DNA from: Paenibacillus mendelii
GTDB lineage: Bacteria; Bacillota; Bacilli; Paenibacillales; Paenibacillaceae
DNA length: 64,000 nucleotides
Direction of reading: 5' to 3'
Assembly: GCF_024498075.1 (NCBI RefSeq)
Contig: NZ_JANHOF010000002.1
Coordinates: 478,431-542,430 of the forward strand
The notes under the pieces are model-generated. The model made no database searches and was not told the origin of the DNA. It worked only from the letters and a program-made list of their open reading frames with translations. The position numbers were made by a program, and so were the translations under genes. The stretch's first letter is position 1. Every line of letters starts with the position of its first letter. Of this stretch, positions 23,706 through 32,198 are shown in pieces.

Positions 23706-24377
23706 TCAATCCTCAAACCTTGACCTAACAAGGCTTGAGGATGGCTGATTTCGCCGCCGGATTGTGTACGCGCATTTGGTTGAGCCATGTGATAAACATT
23801 CGGGCCGCGTGATATCCGCGCCTAACAAGGCTCCGAATAATTTCAGCTCGCACTGGCAGACATGCTTATATTGAACAGCTATTCGAGAAATCGGACAATT
23901 ATGCTCGGTAAACAGAAATTCATCCTCGCGTATCTTCTGCCAATCCACCATATATCCATTATCGTTCTGGATCTGGGCAAGTGTTGCAATCTTACCCTCT
24001 AAGTCTTTGCCTTCCATCGATCCCGCGTATTTATTGTATAGGGTTTCCGCCCGGCGCTCGAACAGACGATCAACCATCCCAGGCTCCGTTTCTTGTACAA
24101 GCTCATCCAGCAGGTCAAGGGCAACCGCGTGATATTGATTGGGAAACAGGCTATCCGCATGTGCGGTCAAACGATACATCGCCGTTGGACGGCCCATGGG
24201 CTGCCTTACCGTTCTCGACTCCACGAACCCATCGCGTTCCAGTACGTCAATATGGCGGCGGACAGCCATGCAGGTAATGTTCAGTCGATCGGTCAGCTCC
24301 TTGGCGCTGAGCTCGTCGTTCGTCTTGAATAGATGCAGGATCATCTCTCGTGTCGATAAATCGTCTTTTGGTTTCAC
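23706..24377 (-). CDS. SufR-like winged-helix regulator with C-terminal Cys cluster
   Basis: A 223-residue regulator. An N-terminal HTH (DELSAKELTDRLNITCMAVRRHIDVL) is followed by a wing (GRPTAMYRLT). The C-terminal part carries C-x12-C-x-C-x17-C-x7-C (from HNCPISR to STKCAYTI), similar to SufR, where Cys ligate a [4Fe-4S] cluster that controls DNA binding. Start is GTG 24377, after AGGTGG. It is divergent from the second ferredoxin and upstream of the globin/Fe-S row, so it probably regulates both. Cluster type and signal (iron, O2, NO) are not known. Confidence 0.8.
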   Translation of the reverse strand: MKPKDDLSTREMILHLFKTNDELSAKELTDRLNITCMAVRRHIDVLERDGFVESRTVRQPMGRPTAMYRLTAHADSLFPNQYHAVALDLLDELVQETEPGMVDRLFERRAETLYNKYAGSMEGKDLEGKIATLAQIQNDNGYMVDWQKIREDEFLFTEHNCPISRIAVQYKHVCQCELKLFGALLGADITRPECLSHGSTKCAYTIRRRNQPSSSLVRSRFED

Positions 24378-24523
24378 TTTTGTTCACCACCTGATCTTTG
24401 ACCTGCAGAGCCACTCCTAGTTAATAAACATAATACTATACTATATCGATTATTGTACCTTTCTTTAAACAGTGATGCAACTTACGCAGGGCTGCAATTG
24501 GTTAGGTTTTTTATGGTTTTATA

Positions 24524-24552
24524 TTGACTAACTATTAAGAGAGAACTACACT
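24524..24552 (+). promoter_or_regulatory. Promoter of the second ferredoxin gene
   Basis: TTGACT (24524-24529), 17-base spacer, TACACT (24547-24552); a good SigA match about 55 bases before the ferredoxin start. The region 24378-24607 is AT-rich and shared with the divergent SufR-like regulator. Confidence 0.6.
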
Positions 24553-24607
24553 AAATTTGTATCATGGGATAAGCTATAACAAACCATCATAAAGGAAGGG
24601 ATTCTAT

Positions 24608-24847
24608 ATGCCATTTGTAATCGTTGAGCCGTGTATCGACGAGAAAGCAGCCGATTGCGTCGATGTATGTCCAGTGGACTGCATTGCCGAAGGTCCGGAT
24701 CAATACTTTATTGATGTCGACACCTGCATCGATTGCGGCGCATGTGAAGCTGCCTGTCCCGTTGAAGCCGTTAAATGGGATTCCGAATTGACAGAAGCGG
24801 AACAAATATTTGTAGAAAAAGCAGCTCAGTTCTATAGCACCCGCTAA
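24608..24847 (+). CDS. 7Fe-type ferredoxin (second copy)
   Basis: A 79-residue ferredoxin with the same Cys layout as the copy at 21342-21581 (Cys9, 17, 21, 25, then CIDCGACEAACP), so probably [3Fe-4S][4Fe-4S]. The first half is almost the same as the other copy; the last 30 residues have diverged, with more acidic residues. ATG follows AAGGAAGGG. It is monocistronic: its own promoter upstream and a terminator at 24854-24887. It is divergent from the SufR-like regulator. Confidence 0.93.
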   Translation: MPFVIVEPCIDEKAADCVDVCPVDCIAEGPDQYFIDVDTCIDCGACEAACPVEAVKWDSELTEAEQIFVEKAAQFYSTR

Positions 24848-24853
24848 TAAAAA

Positions 24854-24887
24854 GCCATCCCTGCCTCTCGTGCCGGGATGGTTTTTT
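24854..24887 (+). terminator. Terminator of the second ferredoxin gene
   Basis: CCATCCC pairs with GGGATGG around a 13-base loop that can pair further (GC/GC), followed by six T. Confidence 0.88.
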
Positions 24888-24940
24888 GGTAGTTTCCAAT
24901 ATATGTTACAATGGGTGAAAACTAGAGTCGAGGTGTCGCG

Positions 24941-25855
24941 TTGCACAGTGAACAGTTGAAGAGCATCCGTATTGAACCGTTCGTAGAGGCTTACGTTCCT
25001 CAGATGCATCAGCTGCAGCAAATATGGGCGTTTGAGAATATCACCTATGGCGTAGTGACAGACGATATAGCGGATCTAACCGCCGCTATAACCCCCTATT
25101 GTTATATCGCACTGAACGGGGATACCGTGATCGGTTACCTAACAGCTTCCGTAGTTGAAGCGAATGAAATGAATATTTTCCCAAGGGGCGGCAGCTTTAT
25201 TCGGGTTGATGACGTGTATATCCTGCGCGAGTTCCGCTCACTCGGGATTGGCCGGCAATTGTTAGCTAGGTGTGAGCAGCAAGCCGTTCAGGATGGCATG
25301 AATCACTTTATGGTATCCTCCGCCACCAAGGATGCCGAAACCGTCCGCAAATTTTACATGAATAATGGTTACCATATATGGACCACGCATTTCTTCAAAC
25401 GCATCGGGTCCGTTAACATCGAATATCCCGTCGGTGAATTGGACAACATTCGTTATGTAGCCGTATATACCAAACACAACGGGCAGTGGGTTCTCTGTTT
25501 CCACAAGAAGCGTCAAACCTGGGAATGTCCCGGCGGACATGTGGAAATGGGTGAAGATGCGCTCACGGCCGCCAAACGCGAATTAAGGGAAGAAACCGGC
25601 GCATCCCTATATACGCTCACCCCGCTCTGGGACTATTCACATTACGGTGAAACGCATAGCAACAACGGAAGAGTCTTTTTTGCCGATGTGGAGGCATTCG
25701 GGGATTTGCCTTCTCACGAAATGGATCGGATCGGCTTCTTCGATGACCTTCCGGGCAATGTAACCTACGACCGATCGGCCATGCTCAATAATCTGGCCCG
25801 CGTAGAGAAGTACATGCAGGCTCATGGGAACCTCAGCAGACCTCTTCAGGGATAG
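24941..25855 (+). CDS. GNAT acetyltransferase fused to a Nudix hydrolase
   Basis: A 304-residue two-domain protein. Residues about 8-150 form a GNAT fold with the acetyl-CoA loop LREFRSLGIGRQLLARC. Residues about 165-290 form a Nudix domain with the full box GHVEMGEDALTAAKREL then REETGA (G-x5-E-x7-RE-x2-EE-x-G). TTG start is 6 bases after GAGGTG. Both active-site motifs look intact. Substrates are unknown; a combined repair or tailoring role for a nucleotide-linked compound is possible. The gene stands alone between terminators. Confidence 0.88.
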   Translation: MHSEQLKSIRIEPFVEAYVPQMHQLQQIWAFENITYGVVTDDIADLTAAITPYCYIALNGDTVIGYLTASVVEANEMNIFPRGGSFIRVDDVYILREFRSLGIGRQLLARCEQQAVQDGMNHFMVSSATKDAETVRKFYMNNGYHIWTTHFFKRIGSVNIEYPVGELDNIRYVAVYTKHNGQWVLCFHKKRQTWECPGGHVEMGEDALTAAKRELREETGASLYTLTPLWDYSHYGETHSNNGRVFFADVEAFGDLPSHEMDRIGFFDDLPGNVTYDRSAMLNNLARVEKYMQAHGNLSRPLQG

Positions 25856-25904
25856 GTTGTTCCTAATTACTGGGAAATCTAACGCGGATAATTAACCTAT
25901 ATGA

Positions 25905-25954
25905 CAATAGCTCCATTAATCACCTCGGGAATGGGGCGGTTAATGGAGCTATTG
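25905..25954. terminator. Bidirectional terminator
   Basis: A perfect 15-bp stem, CAATAGCTCCATTAA against TTAATGGAGCTATTG, with a 20-base loop, between the converging GNAT-Nudix and FMN reductase genes. Confidence 0.75.
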
Positions 25955-25964
25955 GCTGGTAACA

Positions 25965-26501
25965 TTATGATTTTAATTGCCTTTGCATCCATACCAGCTC
26001 ATGGGCCAGGTGATCGATGCGGCTTAAAGCGTCCAAATCTGTAATTTCTCTGTTTTCATTAAAATGATTGTCGTGCAGGTACACATAGCTTGGCGTAACA
26101 AATGCCCGGAAGAAGCCTGCGATCGGCTTCAATTGATTCTCGATGACGAGATAATGCTGGTACGTGCCGCCCGTGGCGAGAAACCCGATGACCTTGCCGC
26201 GGAAGGCGGACGGAGGAACGAGGTCGAACAGGTTCTTAAGCGCCCCCGTAAGCGATGCCTGATAGATCGGCGTGGATATCAAATAAAAGTCCGCCGACAT
26301 CACCTGATCGATGACCGTCTTCGTATCGCCGGTATACGTCAGAGGATTCCGTCCGTCGCAGAATTGAACGTTATAATCCTTCAGATCGAGCAGTTCCGTT
26401 GTCACGTCATCATAGCTATTTTGAACGGTTGCAAGTACTTTTTCGGTTCCGATTCGGGTCTTCGAACCGGTAATTGTTCCCGAAATACCGAGTAGCTTCA
26501 T
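25965..26501 (-). CDS. NADPH-dependent FMN reductase family protein
   Basis: A 178-residue flavodoxin-like reductase. The N terminus LLGISGTITGSKTR holds the phosphate loop for FMN, STPIYQASLTGALKNLFDLV is the usual STPIY block near residue 85 and LATGGTYQHYLVI is the third flavin-contact loop near residue 120. Start ATG 26501 follows AAGGTGG at 9 bases; the frame is open to 26576. Members supply reduced flavin to sulfonate or arsenical metabolism or reduce quinones and azo dyes. No partner gene is next to it, so the role is open. Confidence 0.85.
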   Translation of the reverse strand: MKLLGISGTITGSKTRIGTEKVLATVQNSYDDVTTELLDLKDYNVQFCDGRNPLTYTGDTKTVIDQVMSADFYLISTPIYQASLTGALKNLFDLVPPSAFRGKVIGFLATGGTYQHYLVIENQLKPIAGFFRAFVTPSYVYLHDNHFNENREITDLDALSRIDHLAHELVWMQRQLKS

Positions 26502-26694
26502 CCACGAGCCCACCTTAAATATATATAGTATACTTGAATGTATGTTAATTATGATGACTGCGCTCCCTGTTGTCAATCAGCCGCAGCCGCATGCCCTTCA
26601 TTATATAAAAAAAATTGACTTTGTCGACTGAATTCAATAAAATTATAAAGTTAAAGAAAGCTTTACAAAGCAAAAAATGAACAGGGTGAATAAA

Positions 26695-27642
26695 ATGACG
26701 AACTCAGAATCAAAATATGCGGTACTTTTATTCTATAAATTTGTAAACATTCCCGATGCTCCTGAATTTGCACAAGAGCATTTAAACTATTGCAAAGAGC
26801 TTGGCATTAAAGGCCGGATCCTGATTGCCGACGAGGGCATTAACGGGACGCTGTCCGGAACAATCGAACAAACCGAACAGTATATGGCGGATATGCGCCA
26901 GAATCCGCTGTTTGCCGATATGGTATACAAGATCGATGAAGAAGAGGGACATACTTTCAAGAAGATGTTCGTGCGGTATAGAAAGGAACTTGTCACGTTC
27001 CGCTTAGACGATATGGAGCTTGATCCCAACGTCATCGGCGGTAAACGGCTGGATCCCGTTCAATTCCACGAGTATCTTCAGCGGGACGATGTTATCGTGC
27101 TGGATGGCCGGAATGGGTACGAATACGACCTTGGCCATTTCCGCAACGCGATTCGCCCTGACATTGAGGCGTTCCGTGAATTCCCGGAATGGATTCGGGA
27201 GAATATGAGCGAACATAAGGACAAACCCGTTCTAACCTATTGTACGGGCGGGATCCGCTGTGAGAAGCTGACCGGCTTCTTGATCAAGGAAGGCTTCAAG
27301 GACGTGTACCAGCTGGACGGCGGCATCGTTACCTACGGTAAGGATGAAGAAGTCAAAGGAAGACTGTTCGACGGTCAATGCTACGTCTTCGATGAGCGCA
27401 TATCGGTACCGATTAACCGGACGGATGAAGATATTACGGTTGGACGCTGCATTCATTGCGACAGCCCTTCGAACCGTTTCATCAACTGCGCGAACGATAT
27501 ATGCCACCGGCAGCATATCTGCTGCGAAGAATGCGATGAGATTCATAACAGCCACTGCTCCGATGAATGCGTTCAGGTTACGAATGCCCTCCTCGCTCAG
27601 AAGCAGGAGAATGACAAAGCAATGAAGAACGCTGCCATCTAG
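26695..27642 (+). CDS. trhO: tRNA U34 oxygen-dependent hydroxylase, rhodanese family
   Basis: Forms 5-hydroxyuridine at wobble position 34 of tRNAs using O2 (family knowledge for TrhO/YceA). The 315-residue product has an N-terminal acylphosphatase-like part (KGRILIADEGINGTLSG), then a rhodanese domain with active-site loop CTGGIRCEK near residue 185, and a C-terminal Cys-rich zinc-binding-like tail (RCIHCDS, CANDICHRQHICCEECDEIH) seen in Gram-positive members. The start was set at ATG 26695 after AGGGTGA; ATG 26677 lacks a ribosome site. Confidence 0.92.
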   Translation: MTNSESKYAVLLFYKFVNIPDAPEFAQEHLNYCKELGIKGRILIADEGINGTLSGTIEQTEQYMADMRQNPLFADMVYKIDEEEGHTFKKMFVRYRKELVTFRLDDMELDPNVIGGKRLDPVQFHEYLQRDDVIVLDGRNGYEYDLGHFRNAIRPDIEAFREFPEWIRENMSEHKDKPVLTYCTGGIRCEKLTGFLIKEGFKDVYQLDGGIVTYGKDEEVKGRLFDGQCYVFDERISVPINRTDEDITVGRCIHCDSPSNRFINCANDICHRQHICCEECDEIHNSHCSDECVQVTNALLAQKQENDKAMKNAAI

Positions 27643-27664
27643 ACCCGCGCAGCTCATCACATAG

Positions 27665-27708
27665 AGAAGGACCGCATGGATGACGTATTCGTCCATTGCG
27701 GTCCTTCT
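27665..27708. terminator. Terminator after trhO
   Basis: AGAAGGACCGCA pairs with TGCGGTCCTTCT (12 bp), with an inner stem of GGA/TCC type. It lies between converging trhO and the PhyH-family gene. Confidence 0.75.
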
Positions 27709-27754
27709 TCTATGGGTAACAACCCGCGACCGGTCATTCCACTGTCAGCCGCTC

Positions 27755-28642
27755 TTACACACGATGAATTTTGTGAGCGGGCGGTTGATTGCGGGATGCC
27801 TCCCACAAGCTTCTCCATGTCTCATGATCCGTTAGAATGTTCTCCGGTGCCGCCTTGCTTCTGACGGCAAAGGATGGCTGGAATGAGCGCCCTGAATTGG
27901 CTCCACTCTTATGATAGCGAAGGTCGATCGACCACCGGACCCGATCCGAGCGGTTCGTAATTCCGCGGTGCGGCGTGTATTTATTCATGATTACGACACC
28001 GCCTTTGCGGCATTCTGCGCAAACAGGCTCAACGTGAGGCAGCTGTTCCGGGACGATCGTCGTCCCTCCCTCCGCTTGATGCTTCATATAGCCGCGCTTG
28101 AATACCTCCGGCATGACCTCCATGCAGCCTGTCTCCGCCGTAGCGTCGATGAGCGGCAGCCAGAAGGTAATGATTTCGGATGCTTCCGAGTCCTCGGAGG
28201 TAACCGCACAATCCTGATGCCAGGGCACGTTCTCATAATAGCTCGTTTCCGAGCGGCCAGCCGCCGGGTTCACAGGCAGCTTCGCGCGCACATGCTGAAT
28301 GGGATTACAGCTGAGCTCGCTTCCCAGCAAGCACTCGACCAGATCGAGGAGGCTGTCGTTCTTAAGGAAATCGAACATCGCTTCCCCCAGATATTCGTTG
28401 ATATCCAGCCCTCTGCCTATCTCGGCACATTGTGCATGAAGCAGGGCATATCGTTTGTCGAACGGTTCTGCTTCATACAGATTCGCAATCTTCCCTTCTG
28501 CATGGAGCTGCTGCGCCTTCTTGTCGATCTCGGCCTTGATCTCATCGATAACGGGCTGCAGAATCTCGTCGCTCAGCACATCCTCAACGATTAAATAGCC
28601 TTCAGTCTGATATTGAATCACTTGTTCAATCGTCAGCCTCAT
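27755..28642 (-). CDS. Phytanoyl-CoA dioxygenase (PhyH) family oxygenase
   Basis: A 295-residue Fe(II)/2-oxoglutarate-type oxygenase. The iron-binding motif H-x-D is seen in VPWHQDCAV near residue 145; the distal His is in NKYTPHRG and an Arg for 2-oxoglutarate in the following RVRWSIDLRY. The N terminus QYQTEGYLIVEDVLS is typical. ATG follows GGGAGGA. An AraC regulator lies just upstream on the same strand and may control it. The substrate is unknown; relatives act on small natural products as well as lipids. Confidence 0.85.
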   Translation of the reverse strand: MRLTIEQVIQYQTEGYLIVEDVLSDEILQPVIDEIKAEIDKKAQQLHAEGKIANLYEAEPFDKRYALLHAQCAEIGRGLDINEYLGEAMFDFLKNDSLLDLVECLLGSELSCNPIQHVRAKLPVNPAAGRSETSYYENVPWHQDCAVTSEDSEASEIITFWLPLIDATAETGCMEVMPEVFKRGYMKHQAEGGTTIVPEQLPHVEPVCAECRKGGVVIMNKYTPHRGITNRSDRVRWSIDLRYHKSGANSGRSFQPSFAVRSKAAPENILTDHETWRSLWEASRNQPPAHKIHRV

Positions 28643-28737
28643 GGTTGCGATCCTCCCTGTGGGATAAGATTGTTCACTCCTCTATCATAGCAAGCGGCAA
28701 TCACAGCCAGAAGGTAGAAAACAACGATGAATGCGGA

Positions 28738-29628
28738 CTATATTATCCTGTATTCCGTAGGCGCGCGGCCATGATGCCTGCGGAATACACGGGCAAAGTA
28801 AGAAGCATCCTCATACCCCAGCATGTCGGAGATCGTAAAGATAGGCAGGTCGGTATAGTGCAGCAGCTTCTCGGCTTCCGTCATGCGCAGCCACTGGAGA
28901 TAAGCCATCGGCGCCTTGCCGGTATGCTCTTTAAAGACGCGGCATAGGTAATTAGGTGACCAGTGAACCAGATGCGACAGATGCTCCAGCTTCAGCGCAT
29001 CGCCCATATGAGTCCTCATATACTGCTTGAGCAGGGCGACCTCCTTGGCCCCCTTGAGTAGATCCGCAGCCTCATCGGTTCTGCCGATCTGCCAGATCGT
29101 TTCTTCGGTCCGCATCAGTAAATCCGCCACCATGAGCGATAGATGCTCCGCGGTTATATAGCGGTTACCCGGATCAAGAAGCCTTTGGAAGCCTTCAAGC
29201 AGGAACGGCCTTAGATGGGCAGGTATGAATATCGGCCCGGTACGGTACGAGTCCGGCAGCGGTTGTCCCCGCTTCTCTTCCACCCAATCGAAGAAATTAG
29301 CCGCTACCGGAACATCGAGTTCGTTCCGGACAAGAAAGGTGCATTCCAGATTGTTCAGCGGGACGCGTTCGTTCCCATGAAATTGATGCCATTCATTCGG
29401 ATTGATGATATATAGTAGTCCGGCTGATGCTTCGCTAAGCCGATCGTTGATCAGAAAGCTTCCTAAGCCCTCCGTTATGTACATCAAATGAAATACCGGA
29501 TGCTGATGCCGCGGCGTTAGCGTGCCCTTGCGATTCGTCTGAAAGTCGGTCGTAATATGGTCGATCTTCAGGTTCTGTTCATGCATGACGATACGAATGC
29601 TCATAATCTCAGTCCCGATCTCAAGCAT
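28738..29628 (-). CDS. AraC-family transcriptional regulator with cupin sensor
   Basis: A 296-residue regulator. The N-terminal cupin-like part (TLTPRHQHPVFHLMYITEG, NPNEWHQFHG) is followed by a double HTH from about residue 195: LKLEHLSHLVHWSPNYLCRVF and the signature ending IFTISDMLGYEDASYFARVF. The frame opens at 29628; ATG 29604 is an alternative, and neither has a strong ribosome site. It lies 95 bases before the PhyH-family gene on the same strand. Probable activator responding to a small sugar-like or organic ligand. Confidence 0.88.
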   Translation of the reverse strand: MLEIGTEIMSIRIVMHEQNLKIDHITTDFQTNRKGTLTPRHQHPVFHLMYITEGLGSFLINDRLSEASAGLLYIINPNEWHQFHGNERVPLNNLECTFLVRNELDVPVAANFFDWVEEKRGQPLPDSYRTGPIFIPAHLRPFLLEGFQRLLDPGNRYITAEHLSLMVADLLMRTEETIWQIGRTDEAADLLKGAKEVALLKQYMRTHMGDALKLEHLSHLVHWSPNYLCRVFKEHTGKAPMAYLQWLRMTEAEKLLHYTDLPIFTISDMLGYEDASYFARVFRRHHGRAPTEYRII

Positions 29629-29714
29629 GTCCTGTGCCGGACATGAAGCGAACGGACTACCCGTTCACCACCTTCCTTGCGGTTCGTCTGCTCCACAGCC
29701 TGTGATGAATGATA

Positions 29715-30638
29715 TCAGATCCTGACCACACTCTCAAGAACCGTTAGCGTGGCGTTGTCTGCATTCATATTCACTACCGCCCCGATAGGAATGGCTGCTT
29801 TGTAGCGTCCATGTCCGGATGCCAAATTCGTGAGCAGCGGTTTGCCCAGCGGCACCATGAACGTTTGTATGAAGCTCTCATAGGTCACGCCATACGATTC
29901 CGGGCAATTCGTGCATTCTCCCATCACGATGCCGAGGCAGTCGCTTAATTTTCCTGCCAGCGCCAGCTGGTTAACCATTCGATATACCTGATTGATTGGC
30001 TCATGCGTTTCTTCGATCAGCAATATTTTGCCGAGTGTATCAATCTCATAGGGGGTGCCCAGCGTATCGACGAAGGACGTGAGGTTGCCGCCAACTATCG
30101 GACCCGTAACGCTTCCGCTTACTCTGCCCACAAGTGGATGGCCTTCCGGGTTCAATATCGCTCTTGTTCGGACAGGTGTGGATGTCGCAGCAAAAAATTG
30201 GTCGTAATTATACGCAGGCTCGGATGAAGTGAAATTGAGGAGGAGCAAGCTGTGGAAGGTAATCAGATCGGCAAATTGATACAGGGCATTCTGCAGAACG
30301 GAAATATCGCTGTAACCGGATAAAATTTTTGGATTGCGGTTTATCGCATTATAGTCGAGATAAGGCAGGATGCCTGCTACTCCAACCCCGCCGCGCGTAG
30401 GAAGTATGAGGTCGACATCCGGATTTTCAATCATCATCATGAAATCGGAAGCCCGCTCCCGATCCGTACCCGCAAGAAAGCCGTTATCCGCATAGACGTA
30501 TCGGCCGAGAACAACTTGAAACCCCATCGATTGCAGCGTTCCGATTCTGGCATTGATCGTATCTGCACGTAAAGGACTTCCTAATGTTACAACGCCTATC
30601 GTGGCTCCCGGACGCAATATGGGCGGTTTTACGGTCAT
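29715..30638 (-). CDS. LD-carboxypeptidase (peptidase S66 family)
   Basis: A 307-residue serine peptidase of the LdcA/MccF family. The nucleophile Ser110 lies in LSGYSDIS, the catalytic Glu in LLIEETHE near 210 and the His in ASGHGRYKA near 280. N-terminal RPGATIGVVTLGSP is typical. ATG follows GGAGGGGG. LdcA enzymes trim D-Ala from peptidoglycan tetrapeptides in recycling; MccF relatives inactivate microcin C. Without a signal peptide it is cytoplasmic, so either role fits. Confidence 0.88.
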   Translation of the reverse strand: MTVKPPILRPGATIGVVTLGSPLRADTINARIGTLQSMGFQVVLGRYVYADNGFLAGTDRERASDFMMMIENPDVDLILPTRGGVGVAGILPYLDYNAINRNPKILSGYSDISVLQNALYQFADLITFHSLLLLNFTSSEPAYNYDQFFAATSTPVRTRAILNPEGHPLVGRVSGSVTGPIVGGNLTSFVDTLGTPYEIDTLGKILLIEETHEPINQVYRMVNQLALAGKLSDCLGIVMGECTNCPESYGVTYESFIQTFMVPLGKPLLTNLASGHGRYKAAIPIGAVVNMNADNATLTVLESVVRI

Positions 30639-30712
30639 TGTTCTCCCCCTCCGACAAGTCTTTTATACGACTATATGTGAGGAAGCTGCAAATCGTGCCT
30701 AACATAAAAACA

Positions 30713-30755
30713 GGTGACATGCGCCGCGGCCCTTGCAAGCGGCGGTCATGTCACC
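30713..30755 (-). terminator. Terminator of the IDEAL-domain gene
   Basis: GGTGACATG pairs with CATGTCACC, with GCCGC/GCGGC inside. On the minus strand a TTTTT tract follows, so it ends the transcript of the gene at 30775-31152. Confidence 0.85.
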
Positions 30756-30774
30756 CGATATAAAGTCATGGTCA

Positions 30775-31152
30775 TTATTCTCTTGTGCCGGATAAGCCCA
30801 ATCGATTCGTATAAGCCGTATATATAGGCGATGAGTCCTTCGCTTTACTTGCGCGCGGTTGAATGCCTCTCCGTTTCTCGGTCAACTCCATGAACCAAGC
30901 TTCATCCTTCGTTGATAAGGCAAGGTCAATTAAATTTTCAATCGAAGGGGCATCCTCCATCGCAAGCTCCGGCAGCTTCTTGAGCCGTTCTTCCCGTACA
31001 GCAATAAGGGTCCCAATAGCGTCTTCATAATCGGATTGAACGACATGGACCTTCACGATTCTCTGCAGCGATTCGATTGACTCGATAAAACCGTGGATGA
31101 GCTGTCCATCGCTCGTTTTCCCTTGTACCCATTCACTGATTTCAAATTTCAT
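30775..31152 (-). CDS. IDEAL-domain protein
   Basis: A 125-residue Bacillota-specific protein. The first 65 residues look like a small beta-rich domain (GQLIHGFIESIESLQRIVKVHVV). Residues about 70-95, SIENLIDLALSTKDEAWFMELT, fit the IDEAL motif, which in other proteins mediates binding to partners such as ComK/Clp adaptors. The tail is basic. The start was set at ATG 31152, after AGGTGG; upstream GTG codons overlap the ribosome site. The palindrome at 31190-31206 is just upstream. Function unknown. Confidence 0.75.
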   Translation of the reverse strand: MKFEISEWVQGKTSDGQLIHGFIESIESLQRIVKVHVVQSDYEDAIGTLIAVREERLKKLPELAMEDAPSIENLIDLALSTKDEAWFMELTEKRRGIQPRASKAKDSSPIYTAYTNRLGLSGTRE

Positions 31153-31182
31153 TGTCAACACCACCTATCTGAAAGTGTAAAG

Positions 31183-31207
31183 AGTAACTGTAACTAGTTT
31201 AGTTACT
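31183..31207. promoter_or_regulatory. Palindrome in the IDEAL/etfB intergenic region
   Basis: GTAACTA-GTT-TAGTTAC (31190-31206) is a perfect dyad overlapping AGTAACT/AGTTACT arms at 31183 and 31201. CAGTTA repeats nearby at 31224. It lies 30-40 bases before the IDEAL-protein start and about 210 before etfB. Candidate operator of an unidentified regulator. Confidence 0.4.
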
Positions 31208-31415
31208 GTAATAATAATAGATACAGTTAAGTGTGTCAAGTTTAATCCGACATTCATTGCCCCATTTGCTCTTCATAAGATTATAAACAGAATTATCCAT
31301 TCCGATGCCCTAAACGAGCGGTCCCAATCATAAAATAAATATCAGAATCACGATTTTTCCGTACCGGAGCTTGCCCCAGGTATGCCACCTCGTTACAAGA
31401 AAGGAGCAAAACACG

Positions 31416-32198
31416 ATGAAGGTAGGCGTAATTATGAAGCAAACATTCGATACCGAAGAGAAAATCATCATCCATAACGGTATCATAAGTGAAGAAGGTG
31501 TTAAATTTGTCATCAATCCCTATGATGAATATGCCGTGGAGGAAGCCATCCGTCTGAAGGAGAATGCGGGCGGGCAAGTCGTTGCGATATCCGTCGGACC
31601 TCCGCGATGCGCCGAGGCGCTTCGAACTGCGCTCGCCATGGGCGCCGACGAAGCCATTCTTATTACGGATGACCGGATTCCACACGACGAGTACGCTGTT
31701 TCTGTCGTTCTTGCCGCATACTTCGCAGATAATCCCTTCGATCTCATTCTCGGTGGTAATTTTGCCATCGATACCGGAGCGGGTCAGGTTGCCGTCCGGC
31801 TGGCAGAGCTGCTTCAGCTGCCGCATGTCTCCTCGATTACGAAGCTTACGTTCATCTCCGTCGAGCGTGTGCAGGTGGAGCGGGATGCCGAAGGCGATCT
31901 GGAGCTGCTGGAGCTTGATCTCCCCGCACTGTTCACTGCCCAGCAAGGCTTGAATGAGCCGCGCTATCCGTCGCTCCCCGGGATTTTGAAAGCCAAGAAA
32001 AAACCATTCCAGCAGCTGTCTCTCGACGATGTGGGTATTGATCCTAACGACGTACAGGCCAAGACGAATCGGGCGGAGCTCTTTCTTCCTCCCGTCCGGG
32101 CAGCCGGTCAAATTCTGCAAGGCGATCTGCCGGAACAGGCGGCGAAGCTTGTCGGACTGCTTCATATAACCCCACGCCCGGGAGGAACCTCGTTATGA
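31416..32198 (+). CDS. etfB: Electron transfer flavoprotein beta subunit
   Basis: A 260-residue ETF beta subunit, which with EtfA carries electrons from acyl-CoA or other dehydrogenases. Signatures seen: KVGVIMKQT at the start, NPYDEYAVEEAIRLKE near residue 38, the AMP-binding region AISVGPPRCAEALRTALAMGADEAI and NFAIDTGAGQVAVRLAELL near 120. Start ATG follows AAGGAG; the frame is open to 31371. etfA overlaps by four bases. No dehydrogenase is adjacent. Confidence 0.95.
   Translation: MKVGVIMKQTFDTEEKIIIHNGIISEEGVKFVINPYDEYAVEEAIRLKENAGGQVVAISVGPPRCAEALRTALAMGADEAILITDDRIPHDEYAVSVVLAAYFADNPFDLILGGNFAIDTGAGQVAVRLAELLQLPHVSSITKLTFISVERVQVERDAEGDLELLELDLPALFTAQQGLNEPRYPSLPGILKAKKKPFQQLSLDDVGIDPNDVQAKTNRAELFLPPVRAAGQILQGDLPEQAAKLVGLLHITPRPGGTSL

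Noticed and set aside
30775..31152. Possible ComK-control adaptor
   Set aside because: An IDEAL motif alone does not show binding to ComK or Clp proteins; left as an unknown IDEAL protein.
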